DNA of 64,000 nucleotides from contig NZ_AP022314.1 of the NCBI RefSeq assembly GCF_009936235.1, positions 2,232,001 to 2,296,000 of the forward strand. Reading direction: 5' to 3'. This document shows positions 32,281 to 41,726 of the stretch, piece by piece. The stretch comes from Mycobacterium xenopi (GTDB lineage Bacteria > Actinomycetota > Actinomycetes > Mycobacteriales > Mycobacteriaceae). The first letter of the stretch is position 1. The number at the start of each line of letters is the position of its first letter. Under the pieces are notes generated by a model. That model made no database searches, was not told the DNA's origin, and worked only from the letters and a program-made list of their open reading frames with translations. Both the position numbers and the translations under genes were made by a program.

Positions 32281-34486
32281 CTTCAGCAGGTTCCTGCTCG
32301 TCGGTCTCGAGCGTGGTGATGATGGTGTTGAGGTTGGTCAGCACGGTGCGGTTGGCCTCGGCGAGGCGTTGCTGGCCGCGAGCCTCGGCGGCAGTGATCA
32401 GCTGCAGGGTCTGTTGACGTTGAGCACGGTGCTGGGGCAGGAATTCCGGTGTCGTGATGAACACCGGGCATGTCAGACACGCGTTGGCGTGCGGGCAGGA
32501 CTTTTGCAGTGGAAGTCCGCAATAGCCGTTGGGCAGCGCCATTTTCGCGCGGGCCAGGTTGTGGTTCATCCACTCGGCGTCGCCGAGCAGCCCGTCGCCG
32601 CTGGTGTGGACCGGCTGGCCGTGGATGTCGATCTTGCGGGCGCGTTCCCACTGGGTGCGGATGGTGGTGTCGGCCAGGTGGGCATAGCGTGCGGTCATGG
32701 TGTGGCTGGTGTGGTCGAGCAGCCTACGCACGACCTCCTGGGAGACATCGTTGTTGATCAGCCGGGTGGCGTAGGTGTGGCGGAACTGGTGCGGGGTGAC
32801 CTTGGCTGGGCGGCCCAGTTCGTCGACGACAGCTACGGCAGTCAGCCACTGCTTGAGATGCATGTCGAAGGTGTTGGGGCCGATGGGATGTCGCCCGTCG
32901 GGGTTGGCATGGGTGCGTGGGAGCAACACATTGGTGTCGGGGTGGGCGGCGCGGGTGCGGCGCTGCTGTTCGGCGATCTTGGCGGCGAGCTGTTCGTCGA
33001 TGGGCACGATCGCCTCGCGGCGCATCTTGTGGTTGCGGTAGCGCAGATAAGTCGCTCCGGCGGGGTCGCAGACGAGGCAGTCGATTCCCAGGCGGGTGGC
33101 ATCGCCGATGCGCAGCCCGGCGCCGATCAAGATCTCGATCAGCAGTCGGATGCGCGGGTCGCCGACGCGGCCGAGGTTGGCCGGGGCTTCAAGCTGGTTC
33201 ATCACGAACTCCGGGATGGCCCGTGACAGCGTAGGTTGTTCGGGGCGTGGGCAGTCGTCGGGATAGAGGTCGACGTCGGCGGGCAGCGTCGCCCACCCGT
33301 GTTGACGGACCGCCCGCAGGAACCCGGTCACCGCGCCGATGTCACCGCGTCGAGTCTTGGGCCGGGCAACCTCGGCAGCCAGTGCGGCCAGGTAGCCCTC
33401 CAGGCTTTGGCGGGTCAATGCGGCTGGGCTCCCCGATGAGGCCAGCCGCGGGGTCAGCCGCGACAGCCGCATCACCGCGACGAGGTCACGGCGGACCTGG
33501 GTGAGCCCGATCCCGCACGACAGCCGCCACCGGCACCACCGTTTGGCCAGGTCCCGCAACCACGATGGCTGCAGCCCGGTGAAGTCGAGCCGAGCACCGT
33601 GCCCGGCCCCGGGAATCGACAGCCGCCGCAAAAGCCATACGTCGCGGCAGTATTCGGCATCCCAGCCGCCGCTGTCACGCAGGTCGAGCAGGCAGTCCAC
33701 GGCGAAGCCGAGGAAGGCCCGCGCAGTGCTGGTCGCCGCGGCCGGCAGCTCGTCGAGCCAGGCATCAAGCGGCCGGTCCAACAGTGACACGTCCCCGACG
33801 CCGGCGAGATAGTCAAGCAGCGCTTTGATCGCCCTGGGTACGGCGCGGGCCCGTTGAGCGTCGACACGGCACTGGACCGCGTACTGGATCTCCAGCTGCA
33901 AGCGCGGCGGCAGCGGTCGGAAGTCGAAACGGTCCTCGCCATAGGTGGCGCAGTAGGCGATGAAGTCCTCGGGCGCGGGGCGTCCCCGCATCCGCCACCG
34001 CGTGTGGTGGCCTCGACACCATCCGGCATCGAGTTCGGCCCATAACCGGCACCCAGTCACTGCGCACACCGCGGCCGCCGTCACCACCGGCGGTGACCAC
34101 CCCGCCATCTCGGGACGGCCAGCGGCATCCCACTGTCGTGAGTGCCGGTAGCACAACCGATATCGGAGCTGACCGAACTGGCAGCCGGTCACCTCGCAGG
34201 AATGCAGTGGCCGATACCCGGTCACCTCTGGGTCCGCCGTCGCGGCCCACGCCATGGGCTCGGGCCGACCGGCTTGCCTCCACCGGTGCAGATGAGCCAG
34301 GCACAACCGGTTGTAACGACTCGATCGCACGCAGCCTGCGACGATGCACGGCGGTGTCCCCAGGATCGGGTCGCCCACCGCTGGGACCAGCACCTCGACC
34401 CGGAACTCGGGTCGTACCGCCGCAGCCAACCTATCGGCGAGTCCGCCCAAGCCGGCTGCGGTCGATCTCACCGCTGTTGTGCTCAT
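32270..34486 (-). CDS. tnpB: TnpB-like tyrosine recombinase with zinc-binding ends
   Basis: A 738-residue recombinase. The start ATG 34486 shares its A with the tnpA stop (TGATG). Catalytic residues visible are R459 (GAGLRIGDA), H566 and R569 (HQFRHTYAT), H592 (LLDHTS) and Y601 (ARYAHL). A Cys cluster C656, C664, C670, C673 follows the catalytic domain, as in Tn554 TnpB. The N-terminus has three repeats of C-x4-C-x9/10-C-x2-H-x3-W at C47-H65, C97-H115 and C141-H160, probable zinc knuckles for DNA binding. All catalytic residues are intact. Confidence 0.87.
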   Translation of the reverse strand: MSTTAVRSTAAGLGGLADRLAAAVRPEFRVEVLVPAVGDPILGTPPCIVAGCVRSSRYNRLCLAHLHRWRQAGRPEPMAWAATADPEVTGYRPLHSCEVTGCQFGQLRYRLCYRHSRQWDAAGRPEMAGWSPPVVTAAAVCAVTGCRLWAELDAGWCRGHHTRWRMRGRPAPEDFIAYCATYGEDRFDFRPLPPRLQLEIQYAVQCRVDAQRARAVPRAIKALLDYLAGVGDVSLLDRPLDAWLDELPAAATSTARAFLGFAVDCLLDLRDSGGWDAEYCRDVWLLRRLSIPGAGHGARLDFTGLQPSWLRDLAKRWCRWRLSCGIGLTQVRRDLVAVMRLSRLTPRLASSGSPAALTRQSLEGYLAALAAEVARPKTRRGDIGAVTGFLRAVRQHGWATLPADVDLYPDDCPRPEQPTLSRAIPEFVMNQLEAPANLGRVGDPRIRLLIEILIGAGLRIGDATRLGIDCLVCDPAGATYLRYRNHKMRREAIVPIDEQLAAKIAEQQRRTRAAHPDTNVLLPRTHANPDGRHPIGPNTFDMHLKQWLTAVAVVDELGRPAKVTPHQFRHTYATRLINNDVSQEVVRRLLDHTSHTMTARYAHLADTTIRTQWERARKIDIHGQPVHTSGDGLLGDAEWMNHNLARAKMALPNGYCGLPLQKSCPHANACLTCPVFITTPEFLPQHRAQRQQTLQLITAAEARGQQRLAEANRTVLTNLNTIITTLETDEQEPAEDAR

Positions 34487-35607
34487 CACCGACCATCGTT
34501 TCCATCGAGAACCCCTGCGGCGACCAGCGCCCGACGCGCATCCTCGACGCTCAGATGGGAGTAGGTGTCGCCGGTGGTGCTGATCGAGGCGTGCCCGAGC
34601 AGCTTGCTCACCACCTCCACTGCAACCCCGCGTCGCAGCAGATTGGTGGCGTAGGTATGACGAAACACGTGCGGGGAGAAAGTGATTCCGGTTCGCTTGC
34701 GTATTCGCAGTACTAGGTCGTAGACGCTGCGGTAGCTCAGCGGCGCACCCACCGGGTCGGCCCACAGGTTGACGAACACATAGTCACTGTCCAGGTCGCC
34801 GTACTCGGCATGCAGGTAATCGGAATAGAGGCGAATCACCCGACCCGGCACCGGAACCTGACGCGATCCGGACTTGGCACGTGCCCCGTTGGCGTTGGCT
34901 CGCCCAACTACCGACACCAGACACGAGGCGGCGTCGATATCGTCGTGCCGCAATCCCAACGCCTCGCCGACACGCAGCCCGGTCTCGGCCAACAGCGTGA
35001 ACAACATCCGGTCCCGCAGCCGTTCGCACGACCCCAACACCGTCGCGACCTGCTGCTCGTCAAGCGTCGAGGGTAGACGTTTGTCGGCACGCAACCTGAT
35101 CCTTCGAACCCGCTCCGGCCGAGAACCCAAGTGCGCCAACAACGGCCGCCATGACCCGCCACCAGACCCGCGCTTCCAGGTGACCAGCAGATCGCCCAGC
35201 TCCACACCATGACGATGGTGGAATTCATAAAACGCCGACACCGCCGACAGTTTCCGGTTCACCGTCGCCTCCGAGCACCCCGCCGACGCCGATGTCGGCA
35301 ATGCCACCACGTTGGGTTCGTTCCTCGCCCCCGACGCCAGCCGCAGCCAGGCGACGAACCGACCCACATCCTCGAGTCGCACGCCCGACCACACCAGCCC
35401 CGACCGATAACAGAACTCAAACCAATCCCGCAGGTCATGGGCATACGCGCGAACTGTGTTCGGCGATCGCTCCACCGCATGCAGATGCGCCAGAAAAGCC
35501 TCCACCGGCTCCACCACGCCAGCGTCGGCACCCACCACGGTCCACGACTCCGGATCGCCGAACGGCATCGCAACCCGCTGAACCACAAACGCGGCCAGCT
35601 TCGTCAT
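34486..35607 (-). CDS. tnpA: TnpA-like tyrosine recombinase
   Basis: A 373-residue recombinase from ATG 35607 (MTKLAAFVVQRV); an upstream start at 35631 overlaps a repeat that looks like a binding site. The SAM-like N-terminal domain (VEAFLAHLHAVERSPNTVRAY) is followed by the catalytic domain. R212 (ETGLRVGEA), K245, H313 and R316 (HVFRHTYATN), H339 (LLGHAS) and Y349 (GDTYSHLS) complete the active site. It appears functional and is first in the tnpA-tnpB-tnpC transcript. Confidence 0.88.
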   Translation of the reverse strand: MTKLAAFVVQRVAMPFGDPESWTVVGADAGVVEPVEAFLAHLHAVERSPNTVRAYAHDLRDWFEFCYRSGLVWSGVRLEDVGRFVAWLRLASGARNEPNVVALPTSASAGCSEATVNRKLSAVSAFYEFHHRHGVELGDLLVTWKRGSGGGSWRPLLAHLGSRPERVRRIRLRADKRLPSTLDEQQVATVLGSCERLRDRMLFTLLAETGLRVGEALGLRHDDIDAASCLVSVVGRANANGARAKSGSRQVPVPGRVIRLYSDYLHAEYGDLDSDYVFVNLWADPVGAPLSYRSVYDLVLRIRKRTGITFSPHVFRHTYATNLLRRGVAVEVVSKLLGHASISTTGDTYSHLSVEDARRALVAAGVLDGNDGR

Positions 35608-35705
35608 CGACACCGAAGATAACCAGTCCACGACGAAACACCGGGAACGTCAAAGGGTGTGTCGACTACATCAACGACAAGCAGTCAACAGACCGGAGAT
35701 AACCA
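35603..35705 (+). repeat. Two direct repeats at the right end of the Tn554-like element
   Basis: ACCGAAGATAACCA (35612-35625) and ACCGGAGATAACCA (35692-35705) lie 80 bp apart, both preceded by GTCA/GTCAA-type sequence. They are inverted relative to the left-end copy. The inner copy sits over the tnpA start, so it could serve both recombination and autoregulation. Confidence 0.55.
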
Positions 35706-36693
35706 ACGAAGTTCTCAAGGCTGCATCAGCGTTTTTTTGCAGCGGAGCTCGACCGCCCCGCGGCGAAATGATCGCCTTCATCGACACCCACCGCGATCAG
35801 TTCGGGGTCGAGCTCATCTGCCGTGTCTTGCGGGCAGCAATCACTGGATTCCTCACATCCCGGGGCTATCGGGCGGCCAAGACCCGGCCCGGCCTGCGAC
35901 CGCGAGATCCGCGACGAGCAGCTGATCGCCGACCTGCGCACCGCGCACGAGAAGAACTACTCGTGCTACGGGGTGCTCAAGATGCATCAGGCCATGAAGC
36001 GTCAGGGCTGGCGGCTGGGCCGCGAGCAGACCCGCCGGCTGATGCGCAAGGCTGGACTGCGCGGGGTGCAGCGCGGCAAGCCAGTGTTCACCACGATCAC
36101 TGATCCGACCGAGCAACGGCCGGCAGACCTGGTCAACCGGCAGTTCAAGGCGGCCGCCCCGAACCGGTTATTGGTCGCCGACATCACCTTTGTGCGCACC
36201 TGGCAGGGATTCTGCTACACGGCCTTCGTCACCGACGCGTGCAGCAGAAAGATTGCCGGCTGGGCGGTCGCGGCCAGTATGCGCACCGAGGACCTACCTG
36301 TGCAGGCCTTCAATCATGCTGTGGCAGGCCAACGCAGATCTATCTGAGTTGGTTCATCATTCCGACCGCGGATCGCAATACCTATCGCTGGTATACACCG
36401 ACCGCCTTGGCGAGCTCGGGATCGCCCCCTCGGTCGGCTCCCGCGGCGATAGTTATGACAACGCCCTCGCCGAGGCGGTCAACGCCGCCTACAACACCGA
36501 GCTGATCAACCGCGGCAAACCGTGGCGTTGCATCGACGACGTCGAACTGGCCACCGCCGAATGGGTGTTCTGGTACAACAAGGAACCCCTGCACGAAGCC
36601 CTCGGCTATGTCCCACCAGCTGAGTACGAGGCCGCCCTCACCGGCGCCTCACACCCCGCGAGCCAGCCAACCCCGGCCCTCGCAACCGAATAG
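35704..36693 (+). pseudogene. IS3 transposase OrfB (element 2), frameshifted
   Basis: The catalytic subunit is spread over three frames. Frame A covers MIAFIDTHRDQFGVELICRV to about 35885. Frame B covers DREIRDEQLIADL to QAFNHAV, with the first catalytic Asp in VADITFV. Frame C, from about 36322, has HSDRGSQY and NALAEAVNA (the last two acidic residues) and runs to stop 36693. The breaks look like one extra G near 35890 and two missing bases near 36322. A run of seven T at 35733-35739 sits where OrfA and OrfB normally join. The element cannot move by itself as written. Confidence 0.85.
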
Positions 36694-36715
36694 GAACAAA
36701 ACTTGGGGTACTTCA
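36691..36715 (-). repeat. Right terminal inverted repeat of IS3 element 2
   Basis: The complement reads TGAAGTACCCCAAGTTTTGT, matching the left repeat at 31523. Confidence 0.85.
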
Positions 36716-36719
36716 GTCG

Positions 36720-37275
36720 GTGGCGGGGGTGGCGTTGTGGGGTCCGCTGCTGGATCGGCTCAACGTGATTGCCGAGGCCGATCGGCGGGGGCTGGGTGGG
36801 ATCGGGCCGGGCGGCTATAGCGGTGGGCAGTGTTATCGGGCGCTGACCGAGGTACTGCTGGCCGATGGGGATTTCTTGTGGGATCGGGTGGTGGCCGGCC
36901 CGGCCACCGCCGCGTTGCGCGGGGATAACCGTTGGCGTCGGTGCCCACGTGGTGGCGGTTTTTGGCGGGCGCGGATTTGGGCCGGGTGGCCAAGGCCGGC
37001 GCGGTCAACCGGGTGATGCTGCGCCGAGCCTGGGCGGCGGCGCCGCCCCTGACGGCGATCGGCTCACCATCGACCCCGATGCCACCCGGGTCGCGACCTA
37101 GGGGCCAGGCAAAGAAGGCAGCGCATTCTCGCGCACCGGACAAACCGCCCTGTCGCCGCTGGTCGGGGTGCTCGGGGAGACCGGGGACGTGCTGGCGTTG
37201 CGTGCCCGCGGCGGTGCGGCTAACGACGGTCGGGCGATGGGCAGCTTCATCGATGAGTGTGTCAGTGCGAGAGTC
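36720..37275 (+). pseudogene. Decayed IS1380-like transposase fragment
   Basis: Transposase-like blocks follow each other in shifting frames: WGPLLDRLNVIAEADR and GPGGYSGGQCYRALTEVLL, then WWRFLAGADLGRVAKAGAVN, then DRLTIDPDATRVAT, then LSPLVGVLGETGDVLALRAR and MGSFIDECVSA. The order and the LTIDPDAT (first catalytic Asp) block fit the IS1380 group DDE transposases. At least three frame breaks and a stop (TAG at 37099) make it non-functional. The N-terminus is missing at the IS3 end and the C-terminal half is absent. Confidence 0.6.
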
Positions 37276-37593
37276 GCCACCGTTTTCAACGCCTCGGGCA
37301 TCCGCACTAGCTTCACGACGGGAGCTCAACCGAGCGGTGGTAGAGGCGCTTGTAACGGCGGGCATTGCACGCCTGCGGGCCCGAGGCCATTTCGGGACGC
37401 CCTTGGCGAATGGGGTCAGCCCAAGCGCATCGTGGTGGCTAAACGTCGGTTCGTCCGGAGGCCGGGGGATCGGTACACGAAGTTTCATTCAAATAACCAA
37501 GGTGGTACGTGTGACGCGTGCGAGCCTCGTACCCGGTCACCGTGGGTACTGTGTCATGGCTGAAATCGTGGTGTCTGATGGCAGCGGAGGGAG
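37276..37593. other. Unassigned segment before murE
   Basis: About 320 nt between the transposase remnant and murE. No open frame has recognisable protein similarity; a short frame reads RRELNRAVVEALVTAGIARLRARGHFG but has no start or clear family. It must hold the promoter of the murE-to-ftsQ operon, because the upstream operon is broken at pbpB. No convincing -10/-35 can be named by eye. Confidence 0.5.
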
Positions 37594-37596
37594 GTG

Positions 37597-39126
37597 ATGT
37601 CGGTGCCTTCCGTGCTGCGGCCCCGCGTCGGCTCCGGCGTGCCGCTGACGACGCTGGCGGCGCAGGCCGGGGCAGTACCTGCCGAGGGCAGCGTGGTCCC
37701 CGATCTTCGTATCAGCGGCATCACTTTGCGGGCCCAAGACGCGCAGCCGGGCGACCTGTTCGCGGCGCTGTCCGGCGCGACAACACACGGCGCGCGGTAT
37801 GCCCGTGAGGCGGTCGAACGCGGCGCCGCCGCGGTGCTCACCGACGCCGCCGGGGTTAGCGAGATGGGTGACGACGTGGGCGTGCCGGTCCTCATCCACC
37901 CCAGGCCGCGTGAGGTGCTCGGCGAACTGGCCGGCACGGTTTACGGTCATCCCTCCCAACGGGTTTCGGTGGTCGGCGTAACCGGGACGTCGGGAAAGAC
38001 CACTACGACCTACCTCATCGAAGCCGGTCTGCGCGCCGCCGACCGGGCGAGCGGACTGGTCGGCACCATCGGGATGCGCATCGACGGCAGCGACATACCC
38101 GGCGGATTGACCACCCCGGAAGCACCCGCCTTGCAGGCCCAGCTCGCGGTCATGGCCGAACGCGGCGTGGACACCGTCGTCATGGAGGTGTCCAGCCACG
38201 CGCTGGCGCTGGGGCGCGTCGACGGCATCCGGTTCGCGGTCGCCGGTTTTACCAACCTTTCCCGCGATCACCTCGACTTTCACGCCAGCATGGCCGACTA
38301 CTTCGAGGCCAAGGCCCGGTTGTTCGACCCCGCCTCACCGCTGCGCGCAGGCACAGTGGTGGTCTGCGTCGATGACGACGCTGGCCGCACGATGGCGGCC
38401 CGGGCCGGTGACGCGATCACCGTCAGCGCGACAAACCAGGCCGCGGACTGGCGCGCCGAGGACGTCACGTCAACCAGTGCCGGGGGACAAGAATTCACCG
38501 CCGTCGACCCGGCGGGCGTGCACCACCGGCTTAGCATCCCGCTGCCGGGCGGCTACAACGTTGCCAACTGCCTTGTGGCACTGGCTATTTTGGATAGAGT
38601 CGGTGTTTCTCCGGAACAGGCGGCGGTTGGCCTGCGGGCGGCTCAGGTCCCCGGCCGGCTCGAACGCATTGACCGGGGCCAGGATTTCCTGGCGCTGGTC
38701 GACTATGCCCACAAGCCGGGAGCGCTCGAGGCGGTGCTGACTACGCTGCGGCGCCCCGGCGGGCGGCTGGCGGTGGTGTTTGGCGCCGGCGGCGACCGCG
38801 ACCCCGGCAAGCGGGCACCGATGGGCAGGATTGCCGCCGAGCTGGCCGACCTGGTCGTGGTCACCGACGACAATCCGCGCAGCGAGGATCCCGCCTCGAT
38901 TCGCCGCGAAATCCTGGCCGGGGCGGCCGAGGCAGACACCGCCGCACACGTGGTGGAAATCGGCGACCGGCGCGAGGCGATCAGGCATGCAGTCGCCTGG
39001 GCCCGCGCCGGTGATGTGGTGCTAGTCACCGGCAAAGGCCACGAGACCGGGCAGAACATCGGCGGACACATCCGCCCGTTCGACGACCGGGTTGAGCTCG
39101 CCGCCGCGCTGGAGGCGCGCCGGTGA
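37597..39126 (+). CDS. murE: UDP-MurNAc-tripeptide synthetase MurE
   Basis: Adds meso-diaminopimelate to UDP-MurNAc-L-Ala-D-Glu in the cytosol. The 509-residue protein has the Mur ligase P-loop [13 protein letters not shown] at about 128-140, the carbamylated-Lys region, and the DAP-selecting motif DDNPRSEDP, as expected for mycobacteria. ATG 37597 follows GGAGGGAGG very closely; a GTG at 37594 is also possible. With pbpB truncated, this gene now leads the downstream part of the cluster. Confidence 0.96.
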   Translation: MSVPSVLRPRVGSGVPLTTLAAQAGAVPAEGSVVPDLRISGITLRAQDAQPGDLFAALSGATTHGARYAREAVERGAAAVLTDAAGVSEMGDDVGVPVLIHPRPREVLGELAGTVYGHPSQRVSVVGVTGTSGKTTTTYLIEAGLRAADRASGLVGTIGMRIDGSDIPGGLTTPEAPALQAQLAVMAERGVDTVVMEVSSHALALGRVDGIRFAVAGFTNLSRDHLDFHASMADYFEAKARLFDPASPLRAGTVVVCVDDDAGRTMAARAGDAITVSATNQAADWRAEDVTSTSAGGQEFTAVDPAGVHHRLSIPLPGGYNVANCLVALAILDRVGVSPEQAAVGLRAAQVPGRLERIDRGQDFLALVDYAHKPGALEAVLTTLRRPGGRLAVVFGAGGDRDPGKRAPMGRIAAELADLVVVTDDNPRSEDPASIRREILAGAAEADTAAHVVEIGDRREAIRHAVAWARAGDVVLVTGKGHETGQNIGGHIRPFDDRVELAAALEARR

Positions 39127-40649
39127 TAGCGCTGACCCTGGCGCAGATCGCCGACATCGTCGGCGGGGAGCTGGCCGATATTTCCCCGGAAGCCGCCGCG
39201 CAGGTGCAAGTCACCGGCACCGTCGAGTTCGATTCGCGCAAAGTCACCCCCGGCGGGCTGTTTCTGGCGCTGCCCGGGGCGCGCGTCGACGGCCACGACT
39301 ACGCGGCCTCGGCGGTGGCCGCCGGCGCGGCCGCGGTGCTGGCTGCCCGGCCGCTCGGAGTGCCCGCCATAGTGGTAAAGCCACGGCCCCACCACACCCA
39401 CGACGCGCTGGCAGGGGTGTTCGAGCATGACCACGACGGCTCGGGTGCTGCGGTGCTATCCGCGCTGGCCAAACTGGCCGCCGCGGTGGCCGCGGAGCTG
39501 ATTAGCAAGGGGCTCACCGTCATCGGGATCACCGGCTCGTCGGGCAAGACCTCGACCAAGGATCTGCTGGCCGCGGTGCTGGCACCCCTCGGCGAAGTGG
39601 TGGCGCCGCCAGGATCGTTCAACAACGAGTTGGGCCACCCCTGGACGGTGCTGCGGGCCACGCCCAGCACCGACTATCTCGTTCTAGAACTGTCGGCCCG
39701 CCATCCCGGCAACATCGCCGCGCTGGCGGCCATCGCGCCGCCCAAGATCGGGGTGGTGCTCAACGTCGGCACCGCGCACCTGGGCGAGTTCGGCTCTCGA
39801 GAAGCGATCGCGGCAACCAAAGCCGAACTGCCGCAAGCTATTCCGGACGCCGGAGTGGTGATCCTCAACGCCGACGACCCGGCGGTGGCGGCAATGGCCG
39901 ACAAAACCGCGGCCCGGGTGGTGCGGGTCAGCCGAAGCCAAAGCACCGACGCCGGCCCCAGTGACTTGTGGGCCGGGCCGGTCACCCTCGACGAGCTGGC
40001 CCGGCCAAGGTTCACCCTGCACGCCGGCGACTCCGCGGTCGACGTCCACCTCGGCGTGCACGGCGAGCACCAAGTCAGCAATGCGCTGTGCGCCGCAGCG
40101 GTCGCCGTTAAGTGCGGCGCCAGCCTCGAGCAGGTCGCCGAAACGCTGGCCAACGCCGGACCGGTGTCCCGGCACCGCATGCAGGTGATCACCCGCGCCG
40201 ACGGGGTGACCGTCATCGACGACGCCTACAACGCCAACCCGGATTCGATGCGCGCCGGATTGCAAGCACTGGCCTCGATCGCCCATCAGGCACCCCGGCC
40301 GCGTCGCAGCTGGGCGGTGCTGGGGGAGATGGCCGAACTCGGCGACGACGCGATAAACGAGCATGACCGCATCGGGCGGTTGGCGGTGCGCTTAGATGTG
40401 TCTCGTCTCGTTGTCGTCGGAACGGGGAGGTCTATGAGCGCCATGCACCACGGCGCGGTCATGGAGGGCTCGTCGGGGGCGGAGGCCACCATGGTCGCCG
40501 ACGCCGACGCCGCCCTGGCATTGCTGCGGGCCGAACTGCGGCCGGGGGACGTGGTGCTGATCAAGGCGTCCAACGCCGCCGGCCTGGGCGCGCTGGCGGA
40601 TGCGCTGGTCGCGGACGCAGCCGGCGTCGGCCGGGGCGTTGGCCGATGA
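39123..40649 (+). CDS. murF: UDP-MurNAc-pentapeptide synthetase MurF
   Basis: ATP-dependent ligase that adds D-Ala-D-Ala. The 508-residue protein has the P-loop [13 protein letters not shown], the [13 protein letters not shown] and [13 protein letters not shown] segments, and the C-terminal [15 protein letters not shown] block. Its GTG overlaps the murE stop by four bases (GTGA), implying coupled translation. Confidence 0.96.
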   Translation: MIALTLAQIADIVGGELADISPEAAAQVQVTGTVEFDSRKVTPGGLFLALPGARVDGHDYAASAVAAGAAAVLAARPLGVPAIVVKPRPHHTHDALAGVFEHDHDGSGAAVLSALAKLAAAVAAELISKGLTVIGITGSSGKTSTKDLLAAVLAPLGEVVAPPGSFNNELGHPWTVLRATPSTDYLVLELSARHPGNIAALAAIAPPKIGVVLNVGTAHLGEFGSREAIAATKAELPQAIPDAGVVILNADDPAVAAMADKTAARVVRVSRSQSTDAGPSDLWAGPVTLDELARPRFTLHAGDSAVDVHLGVHGEHQVSNALCAAAVAVKCGASLEQVAETLANAGPVSRHRMQVITRADGVTVIDDAYNANPDSMRAGLQALASIAHQAPRPRRSWAVLGEMAELGDDAINEHDRIGRLAVRLDVSRLVVVGTGRSMSAMHHGAVMEGSSGAEATMVADADAALALLRAELRPGDVVLIKASNAAGLGALADALVADAAGVGRGVGR

Positions 40650-41725
40650 TCGAGATCCTCATCGCCGTCGGCATTTCGCTGACGGTGTCCATCCTTTTGA
40701 CCCCGGCGCTGATCAGGCTGTTCACCAGGCAGGGATTCGGCCACGAGATCCGCGAGGACGGCCCTCCCACCCATCGCACAAAACGCGGCACGCCGTCGAT
40801 GGGCGGGGTGGCGATCCTGACCGGCATCTGGACCGGCTATCTGGGCAGCCACCCGGCGGGGCTGGCCTTCGACGGCGCCGCCCCGTCGGCGTCGGGCCAG
40901 CTGGTGTTGCTGCTGGCCACCGCGCTGGGCGCGGTTGGCTTCGTCGACGACCTGATCAAGATCCGGCGCGCGCGCAACCTGGGGCTGAACAAGACGGCCA
41001 AGACGGTCGGGCAGATCACCGCGGCGGTGCTGTTCGGGATACTGGTGCTGCAATTCCGCAACGGCGATGGCCTGACACCGGGCAGCACCGACCTGTCCTA
41101 CGTACGCGAAATCGCTACTGTCACACTGGTTCCCGCACTGTTCGTGCTGTTCTGCGTGGTCATGGTCAGTGCGTGGTCGAACGCGGTCAACTTCACCGAC
41201 GGCCTTGACGGGCTGGCCGGCGGCTGCATGGCGATGGTCGCCGCCGCCTACGTGCTGATCACCTTCTGGCAGTACCGCAACGCCTGCGCCAGCGCGCCCG
41301 GGCTGGGCTGCTACAACGTGCGCGACCCGCTGGACTTGGCGCTGGTCGCGGCGGCCACCGCGGGTGCCTGCATCGGATTTCTGTGGTGGAACGCCGCACC
41401 GGCCAAGATCTTCATGGGCGACACCGGATCGCTGGCGTTGGGCGGAATTCTCGCGGGCATCTCGGTGACCAGCCGCACCGAGATCCTCGCCATCGTGCTC
41501 GGTTCGCTGTTCGTGGCCGAGATCACCTCGGTCGTGCTGCAAATACTGGCCTTCCGCACCACCGGTCGCCGGGTGTTCCGGATGGCGCCGTTCCACCATC
41601 ACTTCGAGCTCGTCGGCTGGGCCGAAACCACGGTGATCATCCGGTTTTGGTTGCTGACCGCGATCAGCTGTGGTTTGGGTGTGGCCCTGTTCTACAGCGA
41701 GTGGTTGGCCGCGATCGGCGACTGA
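40646..41725 (+). CDS. mraY: Phospho-MurNAc-pentapeptide transferase MraY (MurX)
   Basis: Ten-helix membrane enzyme that makes lipid I on decaprenyl phosphate. Motifs are the basic loop [16 protein letters not shown], the DDLIKI catalytic Asp pair, [22 protein letters not shown], and [11 protein letters not shown] near the C-terminus. 359 residues. ATG 40646 overlaps the murF stop (ATGA). Confidence 0.97.
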   Translation: MIEILIAVGISLTVSILLTPALIRLFTRQGFGHEIREDGPPTHRTKRGTPSMGGVAILTGIWTGYLGSHPAGLAFDGAAPSASGQLVLLLATALGAVGFVDDLIKIRRARNLGLNKTAKTVGQITAAVLFGILVLQFRNGDGLTPGSTDLSYVREIATVTLVPALFVLFCVVMVSAWSNAVNFTDGLDGLAGGCMAMVAAAYVLITFWQYRNACASAPGLGCYNVRDPLDLALVAAATAGACIGFLWWNAAPAKIFMGDTGSLALGGILAGISVTSRTEILAIVLGSLFVAEITSVVLQILAFRTTGRRVFRMAPFHHHFELVGWAETTVIIRFWLLTAISCGLGVALFYSEWLAAIGD

Positions 41726-41726
41726 C

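Larger units (their letters stand above)
31822..35703 (-). mobile_element. Tn554-like transposon with only tnpA-tnpB-tnpC
   Basis: Three overlapping genes on the minus strand: two tyrosine recombinases and a short DUF6262-type protein, the TnpA-TnpB-TnpC order of Tn554. No cargo gene is present. Its ends are placed by where IS3 orfA stops and resumes, accurate to a few bases. An imperfect inverted repeat marks the ends (GGTTTATCTTCAGTC at 31823 and complementary GGTTATCTCCGGTC at 35705). Elements of this family insert site-specifically without long target duplications. Confidence 0.85.
31523..36715 (+). mobile_element. IS3-family element no. 2, split by a Tn554-like transposon
   Basis: Terminal repeats match: left TGAAGTGCCCCGGGTTTTGT from 31523, right (complement) TGAAGTACCCCAAGTTTTGT ending at 36715, with TTCC following in both. 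The element carries orfA (31570) and a damaged orfB (to 36693). Its orfA stops at about 31821 and resumes at about 35704; the 3.9 kb between is a Tn554-like element. The bases flanking the outer ends (GGG and GTC) do not match, so no target duplication is seen and a rearrangement after insertion is likely. Confidence 0.88.

Noticed and set aside
31822..35703. RIT element (three tyrosine recombinases in a row)
   Set aside because: Only two genes are recombinases; the third is a short DUF6262/TnpC-like HTH and coiled-coil protein, which fits Tn554 instead.
36760..37488. 242-codon minus-strand frame upstream of murE
   Set aside because: Lies over the decayed IS1380-like transposase blocks read on the plus strand; no protein similarity seen.
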